Assembly (NCBI GenBank): GCA_964400515.1
Contig: CAYNTJ010000005.1
Coordinates: forward strand, 62,001-126,000
DNA: 64,000 nt
Origin: JAAYHV01 sp964400515
GTDB taxonomy: Bacteria; Bacillota; Clostridia; Peptostreptococcales; Anaerovoracaceae
Direction: 5' to 3'
Part shown: positions 16,839 to 25,374 of the stretch, in pieces
Position numbering within the stretch: the stretch's first letter is position 1
Layout of the letters: each line of letters opens with the position of its first letter
Translations under genes and position numbers: made by a program
The notes under the pieces: generated by a model
Told to the model about the DNA's origin: nothing
Database searches by the model: none
Seen by the model: the letters and a program-made list of their open reading frames with translations, nothing else

Positions 16839-18079
16839 AGGAATATGAATTAATTATAGTAGGTGGCGGAAGCGCAGGGTTGGCTGCAGCCATGGGTGCC
16901 TATGAAAACGGCCTAAATAACATATTGATTATTGAAAGAGAACCCGAATTGGGAGGCATTTTATTGCAATGCATTCACAACGGCTTTGGTCTTCATATGT
17001 TTAAAGAAGAATTATCCGGTCCGACCTATGCCGAAAGATGGATTCGAAATGTTCAAAAAACCAATATAAATATTAAACTTGATACCGCCGTATTAAGCAT
17101 AAACAGCGATTTAACAATAGAGTATTCCAACGAAGAAGAGGGCTATAGCAAAATTAAAGGAAAGTCCATAGTTTTGGCCATGGGTTGTAGGGAAAGATCC
17201 AGAGGTGCCATTGCCATACCCGGTTATAGGCCTGCGGGGGTATTAACCGCAGGGACAGCCCAAAAGTATATCAATATCTTAGGAAATGAAATAGGGAAAA
17301 AAGTATTCATCTTAGGAAGCGGAGATATAGGCTTGATAATGGCCAGAAGAATGACCTTAGAAGGAGCAGAGGTCATGGGCGTGGCGGAAATTATGCCATA
17401 TTCAAACGGACTACCAAGGAATGTAAAACAATGCCTAGATGATTTTAATATACCTTTATATCTAAGCCACACAATAACCTTTATAGATGGTCATGACAGA
17501 GTGAAAAGTATAACCTTGTCAAAGGTAGATGATAATCTTGTGCCAATAAAGGGAACGGAAAAAACCTTTGAGGTGGACACCTTACTCTTATCCGTAGGTC
17601 TGATTCCGGAAAACGACTTAAGCGAAATGGCAGGTATTACCCTTGAGAAAAAGACAAACGGTCCCATTGTAAATGACAATCTGCAGACTTCGATACCGGG
17701 AATATTCGCCTGTGGAAATGTACTTCATGTCCATGATTTGGTGGATTATGTAAGTAAGGAAGGACTTAAGGCAGGAAAAAGAGCTGCCGAATATGTTATG
17801 AATCCAAAGGAAGATTATGATTATATTTCAATAAATCATGATTCTAATTTATCATATATTCTTCCAAATAAGATTATAAAGGAACATGAGGGCAATGTCG
17901 AATTGATGTATAGGATTAAATATCCGCTTAAAAAAGCCACCATCGAATTAAGGTGTGGCAATGAAATCGTAAGAGAAATAAAGAAAACAAATTTAGTGCC
18001 CAGTATTATGGAAAAAATCTTAATAAGCAAAGCTCTATTAAAAGGCAACGAATTAACTATAGGTTTGAAAGAGGAATAG
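16835..18079 (+). CDS. FAD/NAD-dependent pyridine-nucleotide-disulfide-type oxidoreductase (GlpA triad partner)
   Basis: A 414-residue flavoprotein with two dinucleotide-binding motifs: LIIVGGGSAGLAAAMGA at the N-terminus and VFILGSGDIGLIMARRM near residue 155. GCRERSRGAIAIPGYRPAG and GIFACGNVLHVHDLVDYVS are typical of the FAD-binding partner of the GlpA-like protein in Clostridia and Thermotogae. It starts with TTG at 16835, overlapping the upstream stop TGA by four bases, with AAGGGAGA six bases upstream. It probably passes electrons from the GlpA-like subunit to NAD or another acceptor. It is not a membrane anchor like GlpB/GlpC of Escherichia coli. Confidence 0.8.
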   Translation: MKEYELIIVGGGSAGLAAAMGAYENGLNNILIIEREPELGGILLQCIHNGFGLHMFKEELSGPTYAERWIRNVQKTNINIKLDTAVLSINSDLTIEYSNEEEGYSKIKGKSIVLAMGCRERSRGAIAIPGYRPAGVLTAGTAQKYINILGNEIGKKVFILGSGDIGLIMARRMTLEGAEVMGVAEIMPYSNGLPRNVKQCLDDFNIPLYLSHTITFIDGHDRVKSITLSKVDDNLVPIKGTEKTFEVDTLLLSVGLIPENDLSEMAGITLEKKTNGPIVNDNLQTSIPGIFACGNVLHVHDLVDYVSKEGLKAGKRAAEYVMNPKEDYDYISINHDSNLSYILPNKIIKEHEGNVELMYRIKYPLKKATIELRCGNEIVREIKKTNLVPSIMEKILISKALLKGNELTIGLKEE

Positions 18080-18081
18080 AC

Positions 18082-18447
18082 ATGATAACAGAACTAACAT
18101 GCATTTTATGCCCAAACAGCTGTAATTTAATAATAGAGCACAATGATAAAAATATTGTTGGTATTAAAGGAAATCTATGCGACAGAGGCATCACCTACGC
18201 CACAGATGAAATTACCAATCCCATGCGTATGGTAACTAGCACCATTAAAATTTCCGGAAGTAAAAACAAGCGATTACCGGTAATTCTAAGCAAGGAAGTG
18301 CCAAAAGCAATGATTTTTGATGTTATTAAAGAAATAAAAAAAATTGAAGCCATCGCGCCTGTTAACCAAGGAGATGTTCTTATCTCCAATATTTTAGACA
18401 CGGGGGCAGATTTAATCGCATCAAGAAGTATATCCTCTGATATCTAA
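18082..18447 (+). CDS. DUF1667 small cysteine protein of the GlpA-like triad
   Basis: A 121-residue protein of the DUF1667 family. Cysteines in CILCPNSCNL (CxxCxxxC) and GNLCDRG near the N-terminus could bind a metal or Fe-S cluster. It lies two bases after the FAD oxidoreductase gene with a GAGGAA site, and co-occurs with this pair of flavoproteins in many anaerobes, suggesting a subunit of the same complex. Its function is not established. The last 27 bases overlap the convergent nfo gene. Confidence 0.8.
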   Translation: MITELTCILCPNSCNLIIEHNDKNIVGIKGNLCDRGITYATDEITNPMRMVTSTIKISGSKNKRLPVILSKEVPKAMIFDVIKEIKKIEAIAPVNQGDVLISNILDTGADLIASRSISSDI

Positions 18448-19269
18448 TTCGCCTCTGAGCATTTTTATTTCTTCCTTATAACCATCTAAATCTTCTTGTG
18501 GGGTTTCCAGTATAAAAGGAATGTCTTTCAATTCTTTTCTGCTCAACAATCTTACAATAGCTTCCTTCCCTATATATCCTTCTCCTATTTTGGCATGCCT
18601 GTCTTTTTTAGAATAAAAGGGATTCTTGCTATCATTTATATGTATGGCTTTTAATTTGTCAATACCTATGATTCTATCAAATTCATATAAAACCTCATCT
18701 TGCCTATTAACAATATCGTATCCGCCATCAAATATATGGCATGTATCCAAACAAACCCCCAATTTATCCTTAAGGTTTATCCCTTCTATTATTTTACCTA
18801 TCTCTTCGAAAGTTTTACCTATTTCAGTTCCTTTTCCCGACATGGTTTCTATCAACACTGTGGTTTTTTGGTCTTCAAATAGGCAATCATTTAAAAACTC
18901 GATTAAAATTTCTACTCCCTTATCATCACCTTGGCCGGTGTGATTACCGGGATGAAAATTATAGTAATTGTCCGGAATATATTCCATCCTATTAAGATCT
19001 TCCCTAAAGGCTTTTTGGGCAAATTCTTTAACCCTTTCATCCTTACTGCAAGGATTAATTGTATACGGGGCATGGGCTACCAGAGGGCCAAAGGAATTTT
19101 TGGCTAATATAGCTCTAAGGCTATTGATATCATTGATATCAATAGCCTTAGTATTTCCTCCTCTAGGATTCCTTGTAAAGAATGCAAAAGTATTGGCACC
19201 AATACTTAAAGCTGCCTTCCCCATACCTTCATAGCCATTGGCTGAAGATATATGACATCCTAAATACAT
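18421..19269 (-). CDS. nfo: Endonuclease IV (AP endonuclease)
   Basis: A 282-residue TIM-barrel apurinic/apyrimidinic endonuclease with three Zn ions. Ligand motifs are visible: GCHISSANGYEG, VAHAPYTIN, NFHPGNHTGQG, VLIETMSGKG, GVCLDTCHIFDGGYD, AIHINDSKN and DRHAKIGEGYIG. It cleaves DNA 5' of abasic sites in base excision repair. The length is normal. The ATG at 19269 follows the ornithine-operon reactivase stop by 11 bases with a GGGAGAAG site, so nfo may be read from the end of that operon. Its 3' end overlaps the DUF1667 gene tail to tail. Confidence 0.93.
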   Translation of the reverse strand: MYLGCHISSANGYEGMGKAALSIGANTFAFFTRNPRGGNTKAIDINDINSLRAILAKNSFGPLVAHAPYTINPCSKDERVKEFAQKAFREDLNRMEYIPDNYYNFHPGNHTGQGDDKGVEILIEFLNDCLFEDQKTTVLIETMSGKGTEIGKTFEEIGKIIEGINLKDKLGVCLDTCHIFDGGYDIVNRQDEVLYEFDRIIGIDKLKAIHINDSKNPFYSKKDRHAKIGEGYIGKEAIVRLLSRKELKDIPFILETPQEDLDGYKEEIKMLRGELDIRGYTS

Positions 19270-19280
19270 ACACTTCTCCC

Positions 19281-20852
19281 TTACCTTTTGTAAAGCTGTT
19301 TTGGGATACTTGAGATTTTAGTCGGGTCGTCTTCTTCCTCAACAACGTATCCCATAGCTTTACATTCCTCAATATGCTTCCTATAAGCTTCTTCTTTTTC
19401 TTCTTTTATCTTATTAACTCTATGAATCTCTGCAATAACTTCTGCCCTGGCATCCCTTGTATCTTCTAGCTTTTCAGGGAATTTAATGTTCAAGCTTTTT
19501 TCCAAAAGTTTAATTGCAGCTTCCCTGTGGGAAATGGATAGTACTCCCAATGATGCCATTATATAGTCGTTATCCACTAGGATTTCTGCGGCATCATTAG
19601 GAAACAGCAAAAGTCCCGTTTCATCATAAGTAAGAATTTTTTTCATAATTTCAACTCTGTGTGGCAATCTGGTCAGTGCTCCTCCGGTACCTATTATATA
19701 TTTTACTGGAGTCAGATCCTTTCCCTCTGCCACGGTTGATCTTCCCGATGGCCCATATATATATCTTATGGCTCCGGCATGTCTTTCAACAGCCTTTAAT
19801 ACAGCCTCGGTGGTAAGCCTTTCAACCAACTTGATTTCGTCCTCTGTGTTAGGTATTGCAACATAATTTTTTAAGGTTTCGTCTAAATCTATACCCATTT
19901 CTTCGCATTCTTGACGCAGCTTGTCTTCTCCTATAGATTCTATAACCTTCATTCTGTTTACATATACGCCCAAATCACCTTCAACTGTTCTCTTTGCCTT
20001 TGGTTCCGGTGTTATTAATATTCTTGAAACCGCATCAGACTCCTCACATACGGAGTGTAAATCAGTTGTTGCGCCGCCTACATCTAATACAATAAGATTA
20101 CCTATGCATTCACTTAATAATTTAGTGCACTGCATAACAGCTCCCGGTGTAGGCACTATCTCCCCGTTAACTAAATCGTTTATGTGTTCCATTCCCGGTG
20201 CATGAATAATATGATCCTCAAAGGCATCTTGAATCACCTTCCTGCAAGGTTCAACATTTAAATCATCTATTCTTGGATATACATTTTCCACATTGTATAA
20301 TTTTTGACCGCTTTCCTCATCAAAAATTAATTCCATTTCCTCTTGATTCTCAATATTACCCGCATAGATTACCGGAATTTTCATACCCATACTTCTTATC
20401 ATTTCAGCATTTTCTATGGCAACTTCTCTGTTACCATAATCAACACCTCCTGCTATTAAGATGAGGTTAGGGTTTATTTCCTTAATTTTTTTTATATCTG
20501 TACGTCTAAGCTTACCGGCAGTTATGTAGTGAATTATTCCACCTGCTCCAAGGGCAGCTTCCTTTGCCGCCTTAGCTGTCATATCATAAACAAGACCATG
20601 CACTGTCATCTTAAGACCACCGGCTGCTGATGAAGTGGCCATCATCTCATCATACTCGATGCTATCCACATTCATATTCTTGCACAAATCATCGATGGCA
20701 CCTTTTAGGCCTATTCTAACATCACCCTCCAATACGGATGTCGGAGCTTGTCCCTGTCCCCAAAAAACAGGATTGTCAGTGTCCAAATCTTTAAAAGCAT
20801 TTACTACAGTAGTAGTTGAACCTATTTCAGCAACTAATACATCAAGTTTCAT
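19281..20852 (-). CDS. MutL/GlmL-family ATPase, probable reactivator of ornithine 4,5-aminomutase
   Basis: A 523-residue actin/Hsp70-fold ATPase of the MutL family (PF13941, the glutamate mutase GlmL type, unrelated to mismatch-repair MutL). Phosphate-binding stretches are VLVAEIGSTTTVVNAF at the N-terminus, ILIAGGVDYGN and VLDVGGATTDLHSV, and ATSSAAGGLKM is typical of the family. Known relatives remove damaged cobalamin from B12-dependent mutases. Its position directly after oraE strongly suggests that role for OraSE. The gap to oraE is 110 bases and contains a GC hairpin. The role is inferred from family and context. Confidence 0.85.
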   Translation of the reverse strand: MKLDVLVAEIGSTTTVVNAFKDLDTDNPVFWGQGQAPTSVLEGDVRIGLKGAIDDLCKNMNVDSIEYDEMMATSSAAGGLKMTVHGLVYDMTAKAAKEAALGAGGIIHYITAGKLRRTDIKKIKEINPNLILIAGGVDYGNREVAIENAEMIRSMGMKIPVIYAGNIENQEEMELIFDEESGQKLYNVENVYPRIDDLNVEPCRKVIQDAFEDHIIHAPGMEHINDLVNGEIVPTPGAVMQCTKLLSECIGNLIVLDVGGATTDLHSVCEESDAVSRILITPEPKAKRTVEGDLGVYVNRMKVIESIGEDKLRQECEEMGIDLDETLKNYVAIPNTEDEIKLVERLTTEAVLKAVERHAGAIRYIYGPSGRSTVAEGKDLTPVKYIIGTGGALTRLPHRVEIMKKILTYDETGLLLFPNDAAEILVDNDYIMASLGVLSISHREAAIKLLEKSLNIKFPEKLEDTRDARAEVIAEIHRVNKIKEEKEEAYRKHIEECKAMGYVVEEEDDPTKISSIPKQLYKR

Positions 20853-20912
20853 AATTAACTCCTTTATATTTAACGGTTAAACCAATATCATTCAAATTTA
20901 AAGTATGCGAGA

Positions 20913-20926
20913 CGGGCTTTAGCCCG
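20913..20926. other. Intercistronic hairpin between oraE and the reactivase gene
   Basis: CGGGCT (20913-20918), TT, AGCCCG (20921-20926), within GC-rich flanks in an otherwise AT-rich gap. There is no T-tract on the transcribed strand, so it is more likely an attenuating or mRNA-stabilising structure than a terminator. Confidence 0.45.
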
Positions 20927-20962
20927 CCCCACACAAGTATACACAAACATTCACGATGTGAA

Positions 20963-23194
20963 TTAATCAATTAAAGAAGCTTCTCCTCTTCTTTTTCTCT
21001 TTTCTTCTACTATGAAAGTAGCTACATCTATACCATGAGAATTTCTTCCAAATCCCATGTCTATTCCGGTCTTTATAGCATCTTCAGGTATAACCTGGGT
21101 TCCGCCTGCAACGATTATAACATCATCTCTTATGCCCTTCTCAACTGCCAAATCATTTATTCTCTTCATATTCTTATAGTGAACATTATCATGAGAAATT
21201 ATAGTTGATGCCATTATGCAATCTGCATTAAGCTCTATAGCTGCATCTACTAGTTTTTCAACCGGTACTGAAGTTCCTAGGTAATGAACTTTAATTCCCC
21301 ACTTTTCGATACCACCATGCTTAATATTAATGATTTCACGAAGACCTACTGAGTGCTCATCATTACCTACAGTACCACATACTACTGTACAAGGATGATT
21401 CTCAAATTCATCATAAAGCTGCGCATCTGTTAAGAATTTTGGTTCCGGAGGTATAACCAATTCGGCCAAATCGATATCAAACGGTACTTTACCCTTGATT
21501 TCAATTCTGGTTCCTTCAGCGTCTTGTAATACTTCTCTGCTGATTACTTCAGGACTTTCCAGACCCATCTTTTTAGCTATTTCGATGGCAACAACTTCAG
21601 CAGTTCTTCTGTTAGTTGGAATTGCCATGGTAATAAGTATTGTACCATCAGCACACCATTCCACTTCAGGCTTTACCTTAGTGCCATGTCTGTACTCTTC
21701 CAATTCAGCTAGTCTGTTGTCAACATTATCTTCATCAAGCTCATCTATAAATACGATTTTGGACCTGTCCTCAAAAGTACATCCACCAATTAATGCGGCA
21801 GGATCTTTCTCGTCTGCACCATATTGTTTAACATTATTGTAACCATAGTGGGCAGTTACAGGAGCCATATAGTCTTCATCTCTTTCAAAGATATAACCAT
21901 AACCGATTCCGCCTTCGATTTGACGAGCAATACCATCACCGTTTCTTTCAGGATATTCTGCAGAGTCTACAAAGAATCCTTCTTGAACTGCTTGGAAGTA
22001 TCCGCCAACTTCTATGATCTCTTCCATGAATAATAGGGCTTTTTCTTTAAGTCTTCTTACGGTCTTTACAAGAGGTCCTTCCGGATCCATGTTAAGCTGT
22101 AACATTTCGTTTAAACCATCAAAGCCTAATAGCGCCTGTTTAGCAGTATCGCAAGCTTCTATGTTATATATATGCCAAGGTACATTTCTTCCTTCATCAG
22201 GAGTGATTGTGGATTGGATATCCGCACTTGTCATTCTTGAAATAAGCATATTCATTACGTGAGTAACTGTAGCCTCTCTAGTTGATGAATCGATATATTT
22301 AGTATTCATCTGAGCTCTCATCTTATATCTGTCACAGATTTGTCTAAGAGCTACCGCATATGGTAAGTCCATATAACAGCAAGGAGCAGGTGTTGCTGTA
22401 GGAGGTACAGTTGATAAACTGATATTCTCTGGTTTAATTCCAACTTTTTCAGAGAACAAAGAGTTTATTGCATGCTGCACTATTAACTCAGGCATAACCT
22501 TCCATGCATCCCTTGCAGTTGCATTTGCATTGTGAGCTCCGTCTATTTGAAGAATTTCTGCCCATTGCATTACCTTCTTTGATTCGCAAGCGTCTACGAA
22601 GGATCTTACACAGTTTATATCTCTGTAAAGAACATTGTACTGAGGGTCTTGGTGAGCACCATTTATACCTTCTTCTGCAAACATTACAGCTACATCAGGT
22701 CCTGCTACTCCGGAGATATATGAATGGTAGTTTATTGGACGACCTACTTCATCTTCAATGGCATCTATCGCTTTTCTCTGAGCTCTTACTTGCTTTCTTG
22801 TAATAGGAACTCCACCTATACCTTGAGGTGTACCTTCCATAAGACCGTCGATGTGAGACTGTCCCATGTGTCTTATTACCATAAGGTGATCAGCACCGTG
22901 CCATGCACCCATTCTCATTCTTCTAATATCATCTTCAAATCTACCTGAAGCAATTTCGGTAGTTATTGTTTCGATTGGTTGTGGGTCTATTCCATCAAAA
23001 TACTTAGCAGGAGGTAGTGGAACTCCCTGTTTTAGAGGTTCTGAACATTGTCTGTAAGTAAAAGGTCCCATTTGAAGATTCTCAACAGGTTTTCTCCAAG
23101 TCCAACCTCTTCTTCTTGGTTCATAATGTTCAAGGTCTTTAAGTATTTCATCAACATCCAGCTTTTCATTTCTATTTAATACCATGTCTGCCAT
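20963..23194 (-). CDS. oraE: D-ornithine 4,5-aminomutase, large subunit (B12/PLP)
   Basis: A 743-residue catalytic subunit that moves the delta-amino group of D-ornithine to C4, giving 2,4-diaminopentanoate. The N-terminal two thirds form the PLP-binding barrel (for example GMRMGAWHGADHLMVIRHMGQSHIDG... split over about 95-118). The C-terminal part is a cobalamin-binding Rossmann domain with the base-off histidine motif DEHSVGLREI, then HYLGTSVPVEKL and MASTIISHDN. Length and sequence fit OraE of Clostridium sticklandii. It starts one base after oraS with which it forms the enzyme. Confidence 0.95.
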   Translation of the reverse strand: MADMVLNRNEKLDVDEILKDLEHYEPRRRGWTWRKPVENLQMGPFTYRQCSEPLKQGVPLPPAKYFDGIDPQPIETITTEIASGRFEDDIRRMRMGAWHGADHLMVIRHMGQSHIDGLMEGTPQGIGGVPITRKQVRAQRKAIDAIEDEVGRPINYHSYISGVAGPDVAVMFAEEGINGAHQDPQYNVLYRDINCVRSFVDACESKKVMQWAEILQIDGAHNANATARDAWKVMPELIVQHAINSLFSEKVGIKPENISLSTVPPTATPAPCCYMDLPYAVALRQICDRYKMRAQMNTKYIDSSTREATVTHVMNMLISRMTSADIQSTITPDEGRNVPWHIYNIEACDTAKQALLGFDGLNEMLQLNMDPEGPLVKTVRRLKEKALLFMEEIIEVGGYFQAVQEGFFVDSAEYPERNGDGIARQIEGGIGYGYIFERDEDYMAPVTAHYGYNNVKQYGADEKDPAALIGGCTFEDRSKIVFIDELDEDNVDNRLAELEEYRHGTKVKPEVEWCADGTILITMAIPTNRRTAEVVAIEIAKKMGLESPEVISREVLQDAEGTRIEIKGKVPFDIDLAELVIPPEPKFLTDAQLYDEFENHPCTVVCGTVGNDEHSVGLREIINIKHGGIEKWGIKVHYLGTSVPVEKLVDAAIELNADCIMASTIISHDNVHYKNMKRINDLAVEKGIRDDVIIVAGGTQVIPEDAIKTGIDMGFGRNSHGIDVATFIVEEKRKRRGEASLID

Positions 23195-23195
23195 A

Positions 23196-23558
23196 TTACT
23201 TTACCTCCTTGAATGATTCTGCAACTTCGTTCCAGCCATCTCCTTCAGCAAGCTTTATGCTAGCTTCTCTGATAGAGATGTCTCTTAATTTAGCTAATTT
23301 GTACACGCAGTGGCCAGCACCCTTACGCATCAAATTTCTATCCATGCAGTTTTCTACAATTTTTTGAGTGTCTAAAGAAGATACTCCCATTCTCAGTAAT
23401 ACGGATCTTTCCACAGAAGGTGTAGTATTCTTATAGCCTAATTCCAGTAAAGGATTAACTACTTTTTCTGTAGTTTCCCAAAATCTGTTGTAAAGCTCTT
23501 CATCAGAAAGATTAGCTATATGCTTTCTTCTTTCTTCAAAATCATCTTTTCTTTTCAT
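23196..23558 (-). CDS. oraS: D-ornithine 4,5-aminomutase, small subunit
   Basis: A 120-residue subunit recognised by its OraS-type sequence (FEERRKHIANLSDEELYNRFWE, LRMGVSSLDTQKIVE, GAGHCVYKLAKLR) and by its position one base before oraE. It stabilises the large subunit and completes the active complex. The ATG at 23558 follows a GGAG site. It is separated from ortB by 79 bases that carry a large hairpin. Confidence 0.93.
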   Translation of the reverse strand: MKRKDDFEERRKHIANLSDEELYNRFWETTEKVVNPLLELGYKNTTPSVERSVLLRMGVSSLDTQKIVENCMDRNLMRKGAGHCVYKLAKLRDISIREASIKLAEGDGWNEVAESFKEVK

Positions 23559-23586
23559 CTTTTTTCTCCTTAATACTTATATAATT

Positions 23587-23617
23587 GCATGCCGGCTGCT
23601 AAAAGCAGTCGGTATGC
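23587..23617. other. Large intercistronic hairpin between ortB and oraS
   Basis: Two 14-base arms (23587-23600 and 23604-23617) around an AAA loop match at 12 of 14 positions. On the transcribed minus strand the two exceptions are A-C mismatches. There is no T-tract. The structure separates the thiolase genes from the aminomutase genes and may set their mRNA ratio. Confidence 0.55.
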
Positions 23618-23637
23618 CAAAAATAATCTGATACGAA

Positions 23638-25053
23638 TTATAAAGCTTTTTTAATTTCTTCGATTCTAGCTTTTACTTCTTCAACTGTCAAAGCAGTTTC
23701 CTCCGCTAAGAACTTAACATCTTCTTCAGTTGGTTCTAAAGTGTAGGTTGTAAGAGCCTTTTTAATTAATGAATTTCTCATACGATTAATGTCTAAATCC
23801 TTAACTCTGAAATCTTTAGCAGATTCCGGAATTATCACATTAACCCCCGGTTTGTCTTCGTCAGGATTTCCGAATCTAACTTCAATTCCGTTATCTCTGG
23901 CAAAATCAAGCTGAGGTTGCACATGTTTTCCTGCTCCCGTATATTCTGTTTCACTGATTACAAGTATTTGATCTTCAGGCATTTCCTGAGCTATACAAAA
24001 TGCTGCAGCTAGCGCAGTATTTCCTGCAGGGCCTCTTTCTATACCTTCAAAAGTAGCAAGAAGTTCAGTGATACACATTACTTCGCCTTGGGTTACAGTA
24101 ACATATCTGTCCATGTAACGAAGAGGTCTGGCCGCTGAACGAGGTACATCGGATCTATCAGGCCATGTTGCAAAAGGTACTCCAAAACCGGTGTGACCAG
24201 TTGTACATGATTTCTTGTTAAATTGATTGTCTGATGCCATATGCAGTCCTGTAAGGTCTATAGAAGCAGCATATACCTTTGAATCGTTTGCGCCTGCTTT
24301 TCTAAGTCCTCTGGCAGTTCCTGTAACCATACCACCACCTGCATTTGTGCAAACAACTACATCCGGATCTTTTCCAAATCTTTCTCTGCACTGCATAGCA
24401 ATCTCATAGCCTAAAGTTTCGATACCTGCTATACCAAATGGTGAATACAAAGATGCATTGAAGTATTCTGTATCTTCCAATAATGAAATTGCTTCATAGA
24501 AAAGCTCAGGACCTACGGTAATTTGAACTACTTCAGCACCTAATGCTTCACATGCTCTGGCTTTTTCAATTATTTCCGGTTGTCCTACTTCTTTTGAGTC
24601 AAAGGCTTCTTGTACTATTATGCATTTTAATCCTTGCATAGCAGCTTGAGAAGCTACTGCAGCGCCATAGTTACCAGATGTAGCTGCTATTACTCCTTTA
24701 TAGCCATTCTTTTTTGCAAATGCCACTGCACAAGCAGCTCTTCTTGCTTTGAATGAACCGGAAGGATTGGAGCATTCGTCTTTAGCACATATTGTTGCAC
24801 CAAAACCCGGTTTTGCGCACTTCCTGGCAAGTGCAGTTAAATTTCTTAATTCAAATAACGGGGTATTACCAACACCTGTTAAGCTTTGAACTCTTTCTAT
24901 TTCTTCCAGTGTGAATCCTGTGGAACGCATCATTTTTTCATAATCGAATGCAATTGAACCGCTTTCAAATTCATCATAATCCATTCCTAAAGCAGCCTTC
25001 ATTACTTCGCCTTTACGTCCCATTACGGAAGCATAATCTTTTGCCAATGCCAT
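23638..25053 (-). CDS. ortB: 2-amino-4-ketopentanoate thiolase, beta subunit (PLP)
   Basis: A 471-residue fold-type II PLP protein that, with OrtA, cleaves 2-amino-4-oxopentanoate with CoA to alanine and acetyl-CoA. The PLP lysine lies in NPSGSFKARRAAC (about residues 96-108), ATSGNYGAAVASQAA is the substrate/cofactor loop and TNAGGGMVTG the phosphate-binding glycine loop. It resembles threonine synthase, but the neighbours identify it as OrtB. Its ATG overlaps the ortA stop by one base (TAATG). Confidence 0.93.
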   Translation of the reverse strand: MALAKDYASVMGRKGEVMKAALGMDYDEFESGSIAFDYEKMMRSTGFTLEEIERVQSLTGVGNTPLFELRNLTALARKCAKPGFGATICAKDECSNPSGSFKARRAACAVAFAKKNGYKGVIAATSGNYGAAVASQAAMQGLKCIIVQEAFDSKEVGQPEIIEKARACEALGAEVVQITVGPELFYEAISLLEDTEYFNASLYSPFGIAGIETLGYEIAMQCRERFGKDPDVVVCTNAGGGMVTGTARGLRKAGANDSKVYAASIDLTGLHMASDNQFNKKSCTTGHTGFGVPFATWPDRSDVPRSAARPLRYMDRYVTVTQGEVMCITELLATFEGIERGPAGNTALAAAFCIAQEMPEDQILVISETEYTGAGKHVQPQLDFARDNGIEVRFGNPDEDKPGVNVIIPESAKDFRVKDLDINRMRNSLIKKALTTYTLEPTEEDVKFLAEETALTVEEVKARIEEIKKAL

Positions 25054-25352
25054 TATTCATCACCTCCGAACAAAAATTCTCTGTATCTTCTGTCAATCTC
25101 CACCAGCTCCGGTACAAATTTACCATAGCTGTGAGTGTAATAAGGATTAACCTCAGTTAATTCTCCTGTTTCAGTTCTACCTACTGCTGTAACAACTTCA
25201 ACTTCATCACCAATTTCGGCATTCTCTTTTAAGAATCCCTTTGTCCACATTACAAGCGGAGTAGCCTTTGTATCTTCAGGATCCTGTGGTGCTCTTTCAC
25301 CAACGGGAAGCAAGACTTTTTTTATTCTTACCCATTCTCCTTTTTTTACCAT
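25053..25352 (-). CDS. ortA: 2-amino-4-ketopentanoate thiolase, alpha subunit
   Basis: A 99-residue partner of OrtB with the typical run GEWVRIKKVLLPVGERAPQ, LVMWTKGFLKE and TVNPYYTHSYGKF-like ending (here EVNPYYTHSYG). It lies between ord and ortB, 22 bases after ord, with a GGAG site. The alpha subunit has no independent catalytic motif that I can see; the two subunits together form the thiolase. Confidence 0.93.
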   Translation of the reverse strand: MVKKGEWVRIKKVLLPVGERAPQDPEDTKATPLVMWTKGFLKENAEIGDEVEVVTAVGRTETGELTEVNPYYTHSYGKFVPELVEIDRRYREFLFGGDE

Positions 25353-25374
25353 AACATTTCTCCTTACATGTTTA

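Noticed and set aside
19281..20852. DNA mismatch repair MutL
   Set aside because: The sequence is the actin-like GlmL/MutL family linked to B12 mutases, with no GHKL ATPase motifs of mismatch-repair MutL.
23638..25053. Threonine synthase
   Set aside because: The PLP fold is similar, but ortA overlaps it and the whole ornithine pathway surrounds it.
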